Shown here: positions 32,359-41,553 of the stretch, one piece after another | Numbering within the stretch: position 1 is the stretch's first letter | Layout: each line of letters opens with the position of its first letter | NCBI GenBank assembly: GCA_025699025.1 | Contig: JAILWJ010000003.1 | Coordinates: forward strand, 154,192 to 218,191 | Length of the DNA stretch: 64,000 nt | Direction: 5' to 3' | Source: Nitrosarchaeum sp. | GTDB taxonomy: Archaea > Thermoproteota > Nitrososphaeria > Nitrososphaerales > Nitrosopumilaceae | Made by a program: the position numbers and the translations under genes | The notes under the pieces: generated by a model | Told to the model about the DNA's origin: nothing | The model's input: the letters and a program-made list of their open reading frames with translations, nothing else | The model's database searches: none

Positions 32359-33693
32359 TCATACAGATGTAGATGAGCATTGGATGTCTTGGTCAGAGCT
32401 TGCCCATACAATTGAGACAAAGCCGTTTCCTGATGCGATTACTGGAGATCTTCCCTCGGCAATATTTATTGGCTCAGTTGAGCGCTCTATGATTCCCTGA
32501 GGAGTGATCTTTGCATAGTAGATCATCGCTTGTGTCTCCTCGTATCTCCAAACGGTTTCATTTGCAGACAAGCCAGTAGAGTCTTCCCATGTTATCCAAA
32601 CATTGTCTTTATCATCAATAGCAAGCTGTGCACGCAGTGGCGGAACCCAGGAATCAGTCAGAATTGGAATTGGCTTGCCAAATGTCTGTGCATTATCTGA
32701 AGACCTGGTATAATACACGCCGGGGCCATCCTCCTGACCAGTATACCACACCGTATGTAAATTGCCTTTACTGTCCAATGCCATAGGCGCACCCACATGA
32801 ACACATCCATCAAACTCGAATCTGTCATCACTTATCTTGGAAGGAGTCGAGAATGTCTTTCCTGTATCAGATGAATGAGACACCACCATGTCTCTAACGG
32901 TCATGCCGTCGGGATTTTCAAAGATTTTTCTCCAAGAAATATAGACAGAATCATCTGACTCGGCCAGAATACTCACATTGCAACATGGACAAGGGTTTGT
33001 GTCCACTATAGAAGACTCGAATGTTTTGCCGCCATCAATGGAGCGAGCAAACTTTACCGTACTTGGACGAGAACCATCTGAGATTATCTTGCCTTCTTCA
33101 TTTAATGTAGCTGGCGAATCTAGCCATCCAACGTATATTTTCCCATCCGAGGACACATCAATGGCATGAAATGATTTTCCAGACAGGTTTTCTTTGTCTA
33201 TCATAATAGAGGGAGAGAATGTTTTTCCTCCGTCTTCAGAATATGAGAACATCAAGCTACGAATTACGCCCATGAATAGTTCCGGAGCAGGTTCTGCCTT
33301 TACCCATAACACGTAGATCTTGCCTTGGTTATCAACAACTACGTTTGGCGATACCCTGCCATCAAGAAACACATCATCTGGATTCTGATTTATGCGCAAA
33401 GATGAGGAAAATGTCTTGCCGCCATCTTCAGAATGTTTTAGGTATAGATTATGCCCGTCTGGATCCTCGCCAATATACACGACATACATCTTGCCTGAAG
33501 ACTCATCAAATGCCACACTTGGCGCATTGGAAGGCTGATCTGCTGATGCAGCAACGGTTGTTGGCTCGAAAAAAACAGATGATTTTTCAAGTGTATCAGA
33601 GTCAGAATTAAAGGCAGTGTCTGAATCCATGGTGATAAAAATCACAACTGCAATTATAGCTAATACAGATGCTCCTAAAACTAGTTTTTTCAA
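32359..33693 (-). CDS. secreted Asp-box (BNR/sialidase-like) beta-propeller protein
   Basis: 444 aa, N-terminal TM or signal (about 5-22). Five Asp-box repeats of the form S-x-D-x-G-x-T-F: HSEDGGKTF, YSEDGGKTF, RSIDGGKTF, HSSDTGKTF, RSSDNAQTF (about 88, 152, 218, 274, 331), building a six-bladed propeller. A CPCC motif (235-238) is unusual and suits a redox or copper-linked role with the partner thioredoxin-CcdA. Sialidase catalytic residues are not apparent, so it need not be a glycosidase. Confidence 0.8.
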   Translation of the reverse strand: MKKLVLGASVLAIIAVVIFITMDSDTAFNSDSDTLEKSSVFFEPTTVAASADQPSNAPSVAFDESSGKMYVVYIGEDPDGHNLYLKHSEDGGKTFSSSLRINQNPDDVFLDGRVSPNVVVDNQGKIYVLWVKAEPAPELFMGVIRSLMFSYSEDGGKTFSPSIMIDKENLSGKSFHAIDVSSDGKIYVGWLDSPATLNEEGKIISDGSRPSTVKFARSIDGGKTFESSIVDTNPCPCCNVSILAESDDSVYISWRKIFENPDGMTVRDMVVSHSSDTGKTFSTPSKISDDRFEFDGCVHVGAPMALDSKGNLHTVWYTGQEDGPGVYYTRSSDNAQTFGKPIPILTDSWVPPLRAQLAIDDKDNVWITWEDSTGLSANETVWRYEETQAMIYYAKITPQGIIERSTEPINIAEGRSPVIASGNGFVSIVWASSDQDIQCSSTSV

Positions 33694-33730
33694 TTAAAAT
33701 CATTTCAGGTGTATACAATAAAGAGAATAT

Positions 33731-33776
33731 TGGTACAATCATCGAATGTACCATGGTACATTTCATGACTGTACCA
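33731..33776. promoter_or_regulatory. two tandem TGGTACA-N9-TGTACCA operators
   Basis: Copies at 33731-33753 and 33754-33776, directly adjacent, each a perfect 7-bp inverted repeat with nine-base spacer. They lie between the divergent genes starting at 33693 and 33811, hence an operator for both. Confidence 0.65.
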
Positions 33777-33810
33777 TTTTGCTTATGTAAATAATTCAAA
33801 ATAAAATCTC

Positions 33811-35130
33811 ATGGCATGGGTTATTTCATTGTCAGTTGTTCTCGTGTTTCTTACAGGCATGACTGTGGATATATTTGCAAATAAAGAGATGATAACTGAT
33901 GATGCGACAGGAGTAATCATGAAGACGTGCGGGAACAATCCACTGAGAGACGATTATAATTCAGATACGGTGTCAGGTGCTGAGATTTTCCAGCGATGTG
34001 TAGAGATTCAGGAGGGTTATTCATGGGGAAGTCGAGTGTATGTGCTGATTTTTGCTCCGGCTTGGAACACTGATCCGTACAAACTTGACATGATAGGAAA
34101 TGATCCAAGCAACCCCATAACTGCAACATCACGGGAAGGAAGCATGACACTGGAGGATGCAGGATGTAATGGGTTTATTGAAACGGGGTTTGATCATGGA
34201 GTATTTTTTGGCTCAATCAAGCTTTCCGGGTTTAGATACGACATTACGGGCGATGGCATACCTGACTTGTTTGGAGGCAACAGATGCGAGAGAACCCTCT
34301 CAATACTGGATGATGGTTCCGGCAGAGTTGAAACAAAACAAGATGGTGAGGCAACGATTACCTGGGAATATTTTGAAAACAAGTATGTTTCAAAAACCAT
34401 CAAGCATACTTGGCGCGAGGTAAAACTAGAATTTGATAAAAAGGCATACGACGTAAACGATGAGGTACATCTGATGTTAAATGATCTAGACAATCTGAGA
34501 TTCCCGTTTGATGATGACAAAATCTATGAGATCAATGTCTATTCAGACACGGACGGAAGGGGAATTACGCTTGATGCATTGTGGAAGACAGACTACAAGG
34601 GAATCCCACAAATGAGTGGGACATACCCGGTAAAATTTTCTCTTACAGGTGACAAGGAATCAAACAGTTCCAGATTGAGAGTTTCACCTGGTGATTCCAT
34701 ATATGCAGAGTACTGGGACTATACACTACCAAAACCTCATTCAATAGGAGATAGGAAAAAGATCACTATGTCTGCACATGTTAATTATGTTGATATAAAA
34801 TCCAACATTGCAGTAAGTACAAAAATCACGGACGGTTATGGTAATCCCCTTCACCATTGCAACAAGGGAGGTACGGCAATCATAAAGACGGAGATTGCAA
34901 ACAGTTTTGAAAAACCTCTTTCTGTTTCAGTCATTACACAGATAAAGAATCCAAACGGATCTGTTGAGAAAATACAGTGGTCAACTCTAACAATTGCACC
35001 GGATCAAACATCGCGAATACAAACAGACTGGATAATGAAGCAAGATGGCATTCATAAATTTGAAGTGTATGTCTGGGACAGCATAACAAACGCAAAGTCA
35101 TTGCATGAGGCAATTATTACAGAGATTTAG
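33811..35130 (+). CDS. secreted surface protein with FDK...SDTD beta domain
   Basis: 439 aa; signal-like first 25 residues. Several Cys in the N-terminal half. Residues about 205-305 form a beta domain (LEFDKKAYDVNDEVHL...VYSDTDGRGITLD...L-V-PGDSIYAEYWD) that resembles one in the gene at 62680. A further Ig-like domain closes the C-terminus. Role outside the cell unknown. Shares the operator with the CcdA operon. Confidence 0.65.
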   Translation: MAWVISLSVVLVFLTGMTVDIFANKEMITDDATGVIMKTCGNNPLRDDYNSDTVSGAEIFQRCVEIQEGYSWGSRVYVLIFAPAWNTDPYKLDMIGNDPSNPITATSREGSMTLEDAGCNGFIETGFDHGVFFGSIKLSGFRYDITGDGIPDLFGGNRCERTLSILDDGSGRVETKQDGEATITWEYFENKYVSKTIKHTWREVKLEFDKKAYDVNDEVHLMLNDLDNLRFPFDDDKIYEINVYSDTDGRGITLDALWKTDYKGIPQMSGTYPVKFSLTGDKESNSSRLRVSPGDSIYAEYWDYTLPKPHSIGDRKKITMSAHVNYVDIKSNIAVSTKITDGYGNPLHHCNKGGTAIIKTEIANSFEKPLSVSVITQIKNPNGSVEKIQWSTLTIAPDQTSRIQTDWIMKQDGIHKFEVYVWDSITNAKSLHEAIITEI

Positions 35131-35258
35131 ATAGTTCTTGGAGTATAGTCAAGAAGAATAAAAAAAGAAAAGAACTATACTCTCGCTCACGTATTTACAT
35201 AATTTTGGTTTTTATAAGATGTAAATATGAAATAGACACAGACTTACGTATTAATATT

Positions 35259-35373
35259 CTAGTCATCAGTATCATCAATGTTAATTCCAAATTTTTTCAT
35301 CATCATACGAACTTCTTTGAAGAGTTTGTTTCATGATTTGATTAGAATTTCTAGATACATCAATGTGTTTCAT
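35259..35373 (-). pseudogene. small gene with probable one-base frameshift
   Basis: From ATG 35373: MKHIDVSRNSNQIMKQTLQ..., while another frame gives KEVRMMMKKFGINIDDTDD to the TAG at 35259. The segments fit one 38-residue protein if one base near AAACAAACTC is removed (115 nt = 3n+1). It may be a decayed gene or a sequencing error. The rest of 35131-35491 shows nothing else. Confidence 0.35.
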
Positions 35374-35491
35374 TTTGAACACACAAAATCATCTAATAAT
35401 CAGAGAAAAAATAATATGAGTTGGAGTTTTTGATAAAGAAAATTACAGTTTTGGATTTCCATGAGATGTTTATTGTAAAAGGTACTACAAC

Positions 35492-36139
35492 ATGACAAAA
35501 AATACTGTAGCATTGATCTTCTTCATGTTGATAATCAATCTTTTATACATCCCTGCATCTTCTCAAGAAGAAATTTCATGTCCTCTAGAATACAATCCCA
35601 ACGACAGACACATTCCTCTTCAAGAAGACCAAATATCAAGATCGCCTACCATGAGCAAGATGATCTGCAGTTATCATAAACAGTCAACATCTACAACAAT
35701 TTTCGAGGTCTCATGGTCCCCAAGTGGCAAGATATATGGAGGAGATTGGTGTACAGAAAAATTAACCATATCTCATGGAATGGGAGAATTCCAAAGTAGT
35801 AATCACTATGTCAGAATCTTAGCAAATGGAATACTTCCACATGAGAAAGAATATGCTCAGAATTTTATGTATGCTCTGTATGACATGCTAAAAAGCAATT
35901 CAAAATCATGTTTATCCAACACAGACGAGTTTGTGATTCAGTTAGAACCACCACAGGAAGAGATCATAGAGAATAAGGATCTTACATATCAAGAAACTAA
36001 GTTAGATGTCAAACATGAACCAGACAAGGACATGCCCACACAATTTCCTTTTGAAATTATAATTGTTTTAATAATTGCAGGAATTGCATATATGCTGTTT
36101 AGGAAATACAAGAAAATAGATGGCGTGAACAAGTACTAG
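35492..36139 (+). CDS. membrane-anchored secreted protein, 215 aa
   Basis: Signal peptide (about 1-24) and a C-terminal TM (about 187-204, FEIIIVLIIAGIAYMLF) followed by KYKK, a type I topology. The outside part has four to five Cys. No family recognised. Confidence 0.6.
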   Translation: MTKNTVALIFFMLIINLLYIPASSQEEISCPLEYNPNDRHIPLQEDQISRSPTMSKMICSYHKQSTSTTIFEVSWSPSGKIYGGDWCTEKLTISHGMGEFQSSNHYVRILANGILPHEKEYAQNFMYALYDMLKSNSKSCLSNTDEFVIQLEPPQEEIIENKDLTYQETKLDVKHEPDKDMPTQFPFEIIIVLIIAGIAYMLFRKYKKIDGVNKY

Positions 36140-36196
36140 ATAACATAACATAAAACATAGAGCCAAAAAATTTAGGATTTATTCATATTAGATCAT

Positions 36197-37039
36197 CTAT
36201 TTTGAAAAAACCCTATTGGTAAATCGAGATTTGGCAGATATTATAATCAGAGATATGATTGCAGCTGTCAAGATCATCATTACGGTTGTACCGAATTCTG
36301 GAATGACAAAAGTTCCGACAATTGTAAGTATTTTAGATTTTTCTGTCAAAGGAATCAACAAAATATTCATTTCGTTTTCTTTTTCATGTTCAAAATCAGT
36401 TATTTTTTTACCATCCACCCAAACAACATAAGGCCCATCCAAGAGCGTGGACGGTAGTTTTAGGAAGAGATTGTGATCAGAATGCTTTGAGTTTCCTATC
36501 AGTTCAAAAGTAATTGATTTTTGATCAACATTGATCTGAGGATTGGACAGTAACCTGCTGAATTTGTATTCAACGTCAAAAGACACGCTGTCGTTTGTAA
36601 CATTTTTACCCACATCCGGGAGAACCGACAACCCTTCTGTAACTATTACCTCTCCAGTCATCCAAGGATGTACGATACAAAAGTATGGAAAATTACCTGT
36701 TTGACGGAATTGGAATGAAAATGAACTGCCAGGAGGGAACAGACCACTATCAAAGATGTTATCAGGGCCTTTTTCTGGAGTTCCAGAAGTTACAGTGTGT
36801 GCTGCAGTGTCTGCATTTTCCCACACAACAGTATCGTCATTGTTAATTTCAATTATCCCGTTAGTGCGACCGTCCTTCTCGCTTTGCCAAAAATAAGGAG
36901 CATTTGGATCGGCTGCACCTGTGGGTATGTTGATTGTAAAAGTGTCTTGTGCATATGCCATACTAAATGAACCAACAATAAACAGCGACATTCCGAACAA
37001 AAATATTATTTTCAACCGATGTTCAGATGTCGTACTCAT
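36197..37039 (-). CDS. plastocyanin-like copper protein with PEFG-CTERM anchor
   Basis: 280 aa. Signal peptide to about YAQ (30). Cupredoxin domain about 35-135: H...(AAHTVTSG), then C-x2-H-P-W-M (CIVHPWM), the type 1 copper ligands His, Cys, His, Met. A beta domain follows, then FVIPEFG and a C-terminal TM plus basic tail, which is the PEFG-CTERM sorting signal for an archaeosortase. A surface-anchored electron carrier of the respiratory chain is likely. Confidence 0.87.
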   Translation of the reverse strand: MSTTSEHRLKIIFLFGMSLFIVGSFSMAYAQDTFTINIPTGAADPNAPYFWQSEKDGRTNGIIEINNDDTVVWENADTAAHTVTSGTPEKGPDNIFDSGLFPPGSSFSFQFRQTGNFPYFCIVHPWMTGEVIVTEGLSVLPDVGKNVTNDSVSFDVEYKFSRLLSNPQINVDQKSITFELIGNSKHSDHNLFLKLPSTLLDGPYVVWVDGKKITDFEHEKENEMNILLIPLTEKSKILTIVGTFVIPEFGTTVMMILTAAIISLIIISAKSRFTNRVFSK

Positions 37040-37287
37040 ACATACTAACTAGACAAACTAGTTTAATTATTTTTAATTTCAAAACAGATGTCCTGCAAAT
37101 ACATGGCAACAATGCCTATTTTTTACAAACATTTCTTTAAGAAATTGGGTCATAACATTGGATTATAAACCAAATTATTTGAAAATCTGAATAAATTTGA
37201 GATCAAAAACAATGCATGTCATTTGGTTGCCGATATTGAGACATTTTACAAAATATCTCAACATCTAAAACCATTTGCCTAACGACA

Positions 37288-37410
37288 TCACCATTCATCT
37301 TGGAATATCCAAGAGAGTCCCTGGATATCTCTCCAGGTAATTTTAGATGTATTCTTTGTAACTGAGTTTGTCTTTGATGTCGGGATAACCTGTTTTTGGA
37401 ATACTTGCAT
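37288..37410 (-). CDS. small protein with TWRDIQGLSW tail, 40 aa
   Basis: ATG 37410 (MQVFQKQVIPTSKT), ending TWRDIQGLSWIFQDEW. The tail matches the gene at 10068. A motif TGCGGGATCCC on the minus strand lies 61 bp upstream (37471-37481). Longer upstream reading is unlikely. Confidence 0.55.
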   Translation of the reverse strand: MQVFQKQVIPTSKTNSVTKNTSKITWRDIQGLSWIFQDEW

Positions 37411-37454
37411 GACATAGGTTTGTTCATGAAAATATAATAGAGTGTATAGATGGT

Positions 37455-37481
37455 TACGGGGTGCCAAAAAGGGATCCCGCA
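37455..37481. promoter_or_regulatory. back-to-back pair of the shared motif
   Basis: TACGGGGTGCC on the plus strand (37455-37465) points at 37520; TGCGGGATCCC on the minus strand (37471-37481) points at 37410. Five A separate the pair. Each is about 55-61 bp from its start. Confidence 0.5.
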
Positions 37482-37519
37482 TTTTTTTGCAGAACGATAA
37501 ATATTCATTTGAAGCAGAG

Positions 37520-37654
37520 ATGCTAATGGAATACAATCATAACCATCAGTGGGAATATGATGAAAGATTCAGAACATGCATGATATGTTTTAAAATAGAA
37601 ATGTGTCATGAAAATGTCCTCAACACAAACAAAATACAGATTGCGGAGGCATAA
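37520..37654 (+). CDS. small His/Cys protein, 44 aa
   Basis: From ATG 37520 (MLMEYNHNHQWEYDE): H-x-H, then RFRTCMICFKIEMCH, a possible zinc site. The longer frame from 37442 crosses the motif pair and is unlikely. ATG 37526 is also possible. Confidence 0.5.
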   Translation: MLMEYNHNHQWEYDERFRTCMICFKIEMCHENVLNTNKIQIAEA

Positions 37655-37714
37655 GGTGAAGGCTTCAAGATTCCCGATGTTTGGAAAAGCAAAGGTGAAA
37701 ATACACGATGGTAA

Positions 37715-37745
37715 TGTGACAGTTTTTTTCGTAAAACCTGTCACA
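37715..37745. terminator. hairpin between convergent genes
   Basis: TGTGACAG (37715-37722) pairs with CTGTCACA (37738-37745), extended by TTTT/AAAA; T7 follows the first arm. Located between the plus gene ending 37654 and the minus gene ending 37772. Confidence 0.4.
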
Positions 37746-37771
37746 CCATGACTTTTATTTTAAAAAAATCA

Positions 37772-40147
37772 CTAAATTTGGATGATTCCATTTTGTATTA
37801 AGAATTCAGTGGCAAATACAAATTCAGAATCACTAATGCGCCCATCAACCCACCATCCTATGTTTTGCTGTATCCAGTTAGGAATATGAGAAGCATTGTC
37901 AGTTTGTTCTGTTTGTGACACATGAATAATTTTGGTAGAAATTAGAAATTCTAATGAATTGAGAAACTCTTCTGTGGATACCCTGTTTTCAATCCACCAT
38001 TTTGCATTGTTTTTGATCCACTGTGGCACAAGTACCTTTTGATTTGGTTCAGTGTTTATTTCACTTATCAGAACTGTGTTGATGTTGTATTCTTGTATCT
38101 TGGAGAATAACGCTTCCAATTGCTCAATCTGTGCAGAATTTACTTTATTTTGGTAATTTTGATTATAGAATAACGAAAACTCTTGTGGATGTAGTGTTAT
38201 GACTGCAAATCCATGTTCTGATATGCTTTCTTTCATCTGCTCAAACGTTGTATTACTGCCTAATCCTACAAATCTGGTTCTGTCTTCGTTTAATTTGCCA
38301 GTAAATGCCGTCTCTGGAAAATGATACAGTGTTTGACCTGAAAGGGGAAATGGAGGGGTTGTAAAATCCAATTCGGAGCTCAAGTGAGTAAAGCCCAAGG
38401 ATGTCAAGGCAGCAATAGTTTCATCATTGTAACTGTTTTGAGGAGGAATGAAGACAGTAGGCTTTACACCAAACAGACTGGCAATCTTGTTGTTAGATTT
38501 GAGTAAAAGCATCTCCTGACCAACTGTATCAAATTGTGTAATCGGTTCATTATCCCATCCATGGTTTGCAAATTCAATTCCAGGTTTGTCAGATATGTTT
38601 GAGAGAAAATCAGTCATGTCCATATCACGCCCAATATTGTTTGCGATGATTCCAATGGTTAGTTCCACATTATTTTTCTGAAAGGTTTCAATTAGAGCCA
38701 TTTGTACATCTGTTATGAAATAATCTTGAATGTCATCCAATCTGAATGCGACACAATTACAGGTTTCATACATGGTTTGAATTTCATTATCATCTACAAA
38801 AGAAACAGAAGATATTCCCAATGATATCGGAACACCATTATCCCGTATTCTGATTTGCATTCTATCAATGGAAGTAATGTCCTGTGTTCCTGTCAATTCC
38901 AGTTCATCTGCAGTAAATGAAATCTCTGACCAGTTTTTAGAAATTATTTCAAACGGTACAGAGTACGTATACCAACCAGATTCAAAATTATCACTGGTAA
39001 ATGTAAACAGTAGTTCATCCACATTACCAGGCTCGTTCACAAAAATATTTGCAGAAAACCTAGAAGTTGACAAGTCTTCGTTTATTTCATAACTCCGTGT
39101 AAACACTGGCAGGTTATCTCCATCAGTTACAAGCTCCAAAAAACTTGTGATACCATCATTAGAATAATTCTGAGTGCCACTGATAGATTGTTTTAAGAAA
39201 TTCAGATCCGCAAGCATGTTACTGTCATATTTGCCAATTGTGGAATCGACTTGTGGGGTTTCGCTAGACGTATTTGTTGGATATGGATCTTGTACGATGA
39301 TCTTAATGTCATTTGTTTTTTTATCTAGTACAACAGTTTGATTTGCCCATATTAGATGAGGCCTGTCACGTTCAAAGATAGTTAGTTCAAACACCCCTAT
39401 TGGCAAGGGTGCAAAATGAGCCTGACCTCGATTAAATGGCACTGTTTTGACAAATTCATCACCTGTAAGCGTAGCTAAATACTCGTCATTCCATGAATGC
39501 ATTCCGTGTGCTTTGTCTTTTTGTGCAGTGATGTGCAAATAATCTATTTCTGATGGCCAAGGTGTCACTATTTTGACATCAGTAGAACCTGAAAGTAATT
39601 TCAGATGGGTGTGTGTAAAAGCAATCCCATTGTCAAGTAAAACAGTTGGGACGTAGTGATTATCTTCGTAAGGCGTTGTAGATATCCAAAATCTCAGAGT
39701 TTGTCCTTTTGAATCAGTGTTGCCAGTCCTGATCAAATTGCCCTCATGGGAATAAAGTTTCAAAATTGCATCTTCAATAGGCGTTCCATCATTGTAATAC
39801 ACAAAAAACTTGAGCCCTCCTGATGATGGAATGTTTATAGTTATTATCCCATCAAGATCGTCAGGTCCAATCAGCTTTGTGGAAATTAACATATCATGGA
39901 CATACACGTGAATTCTATAGTTTAATGACGAATCCAGAGAGACTTGAAAATTTTGCATAGAATTGTTCCCAGAGATTTTTGTATGATATGTTCCATCTGT
40001 AGATTCCACTACAAGAGTTGCCTCGTTGATTGTTGCTCTATCCCCGTTAGGGTACAGCAATTCAATTGCTACGTCTTTCTGATCTGCATAAGCTGCAGAA
40101 ACAGACAGAGCAATTAAAACAGAAAATACTAAAAGTCTAAACGTCAT
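37772..40147 (-). CDS. secreted polysaccharide deacetylase (NodB-like) with WW modules
   Basis: 791 aa. Signal peptide 1-21; carboxypeptidase-type beta domains (about 25-290); a carbohydrate-binding-like beta domain (about 330-450); NodB deacetylase (about 460-695) with D471-D472 (FRLDDI), H529 (NHGWD) and H653 (LHPQE). Two C-terminal repeats of the VPQWIKNNAKWWIE.../IPNWIQQNIGWWVDG module (708-791). It should remove N-acetyl groups from an extracellular polymer, probably the one made by the GT2 enzyme four bases upstream. Confidence 0.85.
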   Translation of the reverse strand: MTFRLLVFSVLIALSVSAAYADQKDVAIELLYPNGDRATINEATLVVESTDGTYHTKISGNNSMQNFQVSLDSSLNYRIHVYVHDMLISTKLIGPDDLDGIITINIPSSGGLKFFVYYNDGTPIEDAILKLYSHEGNLIRTGNTDSKGQTLRFWISTTPYEDNHYVPTVLLDNGIAFTHTHLKLLSGSTDVKIVTPWPSEIDYLHITAQKDKAHGMHSWNDEYLATLTGDEFVKTVPFNRGQAHFAPLPIGVFELTIFERDRPHLIWANQTVVLDKKTNDIKIIVQDPYPTNTSSETPQVDSTIGKYDSNMLADLNFLKQSISGTQNYSNDGITSFLELVTDGDNLPVFTRSYEINEDLSTSRFSANIFVNEPGNVDELLFTFTSDNFESGWYTYSVPFEIISKNWSEISFTADELELTGTQDITSIDRMQIRIRDNGVPISLGISSVSFVDDNEIQTMYETCNCVAFRLDDIQDYFITDVQMALIETFQKNNVELTIGIIANNIGRDMDMTDFLSNISDKPGIEFANHGWDNEPITQFDTVGQEMLLLKSNNKIASLFGVKPTVFIPPQNSYNDETIAALTSLGFTHLSSELDFTTPPFPLSGQTLYHFPETAFTGKLNEDRTRFVGLGSNTTFEQMKESISEHGFAVITLHPQEFSLFYNQNYQNKVNSAQIEQLEALFSKIQEYNINTVLISEINTEPNQKVLVPQWIKNNAKWWIENRVSTEEFLNSLEFLISTKIIHVSQTEQTDNASHIPNWIQQNIGWWVDGRISDSEFVFATEFLIQNGIIQI

Positions 40148-40151
40148 ACAA

Positions 40152-41552
40152 TCACCTGGTTAACCACTGGTTTTTTCTAAGTGTCAGAATTGCTGGAAAT
40201 ATCAACCAAGACAAACCAAATGACGTGAACAGATTCATAATTGGTTTGTATTTCCATGTCTTGGATTTTGGATCACGGAATTTATAGTCCAGTCCATGGG
40301 CCAATCCCACAAGCAATGAACCACCTACAAAAGCAAGTGGGACAATGTAATTTTTTAATATGAAGGGCTCATACACGAATACCACCAGTGTTATGAACGG
40401 GGCAGTAAAAGTAGTCATGAATTCGGTATAAAATATAGATGAGATTATGGGATTTTTTTTCCAGAAGAATGTGCTGACAAAGAAATTAGAGCGGATGTAC
40501 CCTTTTTTCCATCGTGTCTGCTGTCTTATGTATCCTCGAATCTTTTCTGGAACGTCAGTATACACTATGGCAGACGCAACATAAACCGACTTCCATTCGA
40601 CCAGAGTTTGGGCAGTAAGAATTCTGTCTTCAGCATCGTCATAATTTGCACAATTTTCCATTAGTTTCTTTGAGAGTGGCGTAAGTTCTTGCTTAGCCCA
40701 CTGGTTAGCAATAACATACGTGGTAAGATCACGATCATCGCTATTTTGTATCTTTGACTTTAACCAGTAGGGTATGAAGCGTTCGATTGCTTCTCTTCTG
40801 TATCCTGCAAGACATCCAGAACAGCACATGACATTTCCCAGATAGCTTTCAGTCGTTTTGTGAATGTTAAATGCATAGTCATACCAGACATCTTGGCATT
40901 TTGTAAGAAAGTTTTTCTTTGCATTCCATACCTTGGCATATCCTACAACCGAACCAACATCGGGATTGTTGCTAAATGTTTTCATGAATTCCTTTATTGC
41001 ATGTTTATCAATCACACTGTCAGAGTCAATCAACACCAGAATGTTGCCTTTGGATTTGTAGAACCCAGTTGCGACTGCTTGACGCTTCCCCTCGTTTTTC
41101 TTATGTATTACATTTAGTGTGGGGTATTTTTTTGCCAGATTATCAAGAATTTGTCGTGTTTTATCCTTGCTTCCGTCATTGACGGCAATTACCTCGACAT
41201 TTTTGTATGAGGAGCTGTATATTGCGTCAATTACAATGTCAATCATGGATTCCTGGTTGTAAACAGGGACTATGACAGACACGAGTTCATTTCCTGCCTT
41301 GCCTGTCGCAGGGTTTTTGTAAAATAGCCATCCAATCATGATTACCAACAATGCATGAATTGGCATGATTGTAGAGTACGCAACCAAGGGATCTCTTAAC
41401 AATATTCCCTGAGACAGGTTGTAAACAATAACCCCAATCAATCCTGTGATTATAGATAAACGGATTAGCCATCCGACTTTGTTGATGTGAATGCGTCCAG
41501 AAGAGTTGATCGTCTGCTCTGATTTGTCATGTAGCTCTAGCTGCAATGCCAT
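40152..41552 (-). CDS. processive family 2 glycosyltransferase (membrane synthase)
   Basis: 466 aa from ATG 41552 (MALQLELHDK); the stop of the preceding gene is at 41554. TMs at about 27-50 and 55-78, then the GT-A core: VSVIVPVYNQ, VNDGS (D126), D176-S-D178, ED309R, and Q344-x2-R347-W348. The QxxRW motif marks processive synthases such as PgaC, HAS and NodC. Further TMs at about 360-460 form the export channel. Product: a beta-linked polymer, perhaps of GlcNAc, inferred from the deacetylases beside it. Confidence 0.9.
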   Translation of the reverse strand: MALQLELHDKSEQTINSSGRIHINKVGWLIRLSIITGLIGVIVYNLSQGILLRDPLVAYSTIMPIHALLVIMIGWLFYKNPATGKAGNELVSVIVPVYNQESMIDIVIDAIYSSSYKNVEVIAVNDGSKDKTRQILDNLAKKYPTLNVIHKKNEGKRQAVATGFYKSKGNILVLIDSDSVIDKHAIKEFMKTFSNNPDVGSVVGYAKVWNAKKNFLTKCQDVWYDYAFNIHKTTESYLGNVMCCSGCLAGYRREAIERFIPYWLKSKIQNSDDRDLTTYVIANQWAKQELTPLSKKLMENCANYDDAEDRILTAQTLVEWKSVYVASAIVYTDVPEKIRGYIRQQTRWKKGYIRSNFFVSTFFWKKNPIISSIFYTEFMTTFTAPFITLVVFVYEPFILKNYIVPLAFVGGSLLVGLAHGLDYKFRDPKSKTWKYKPIMNLFTSFGLSWLIFPAILTLRKNQWLTR

Positions 41553-41553
41553 A

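Noticed and set aside
37656-37751. 31-codon ORF from GTG
   Set aside because: It overlaps a hairpin between convergent genes and has no recognisable content.
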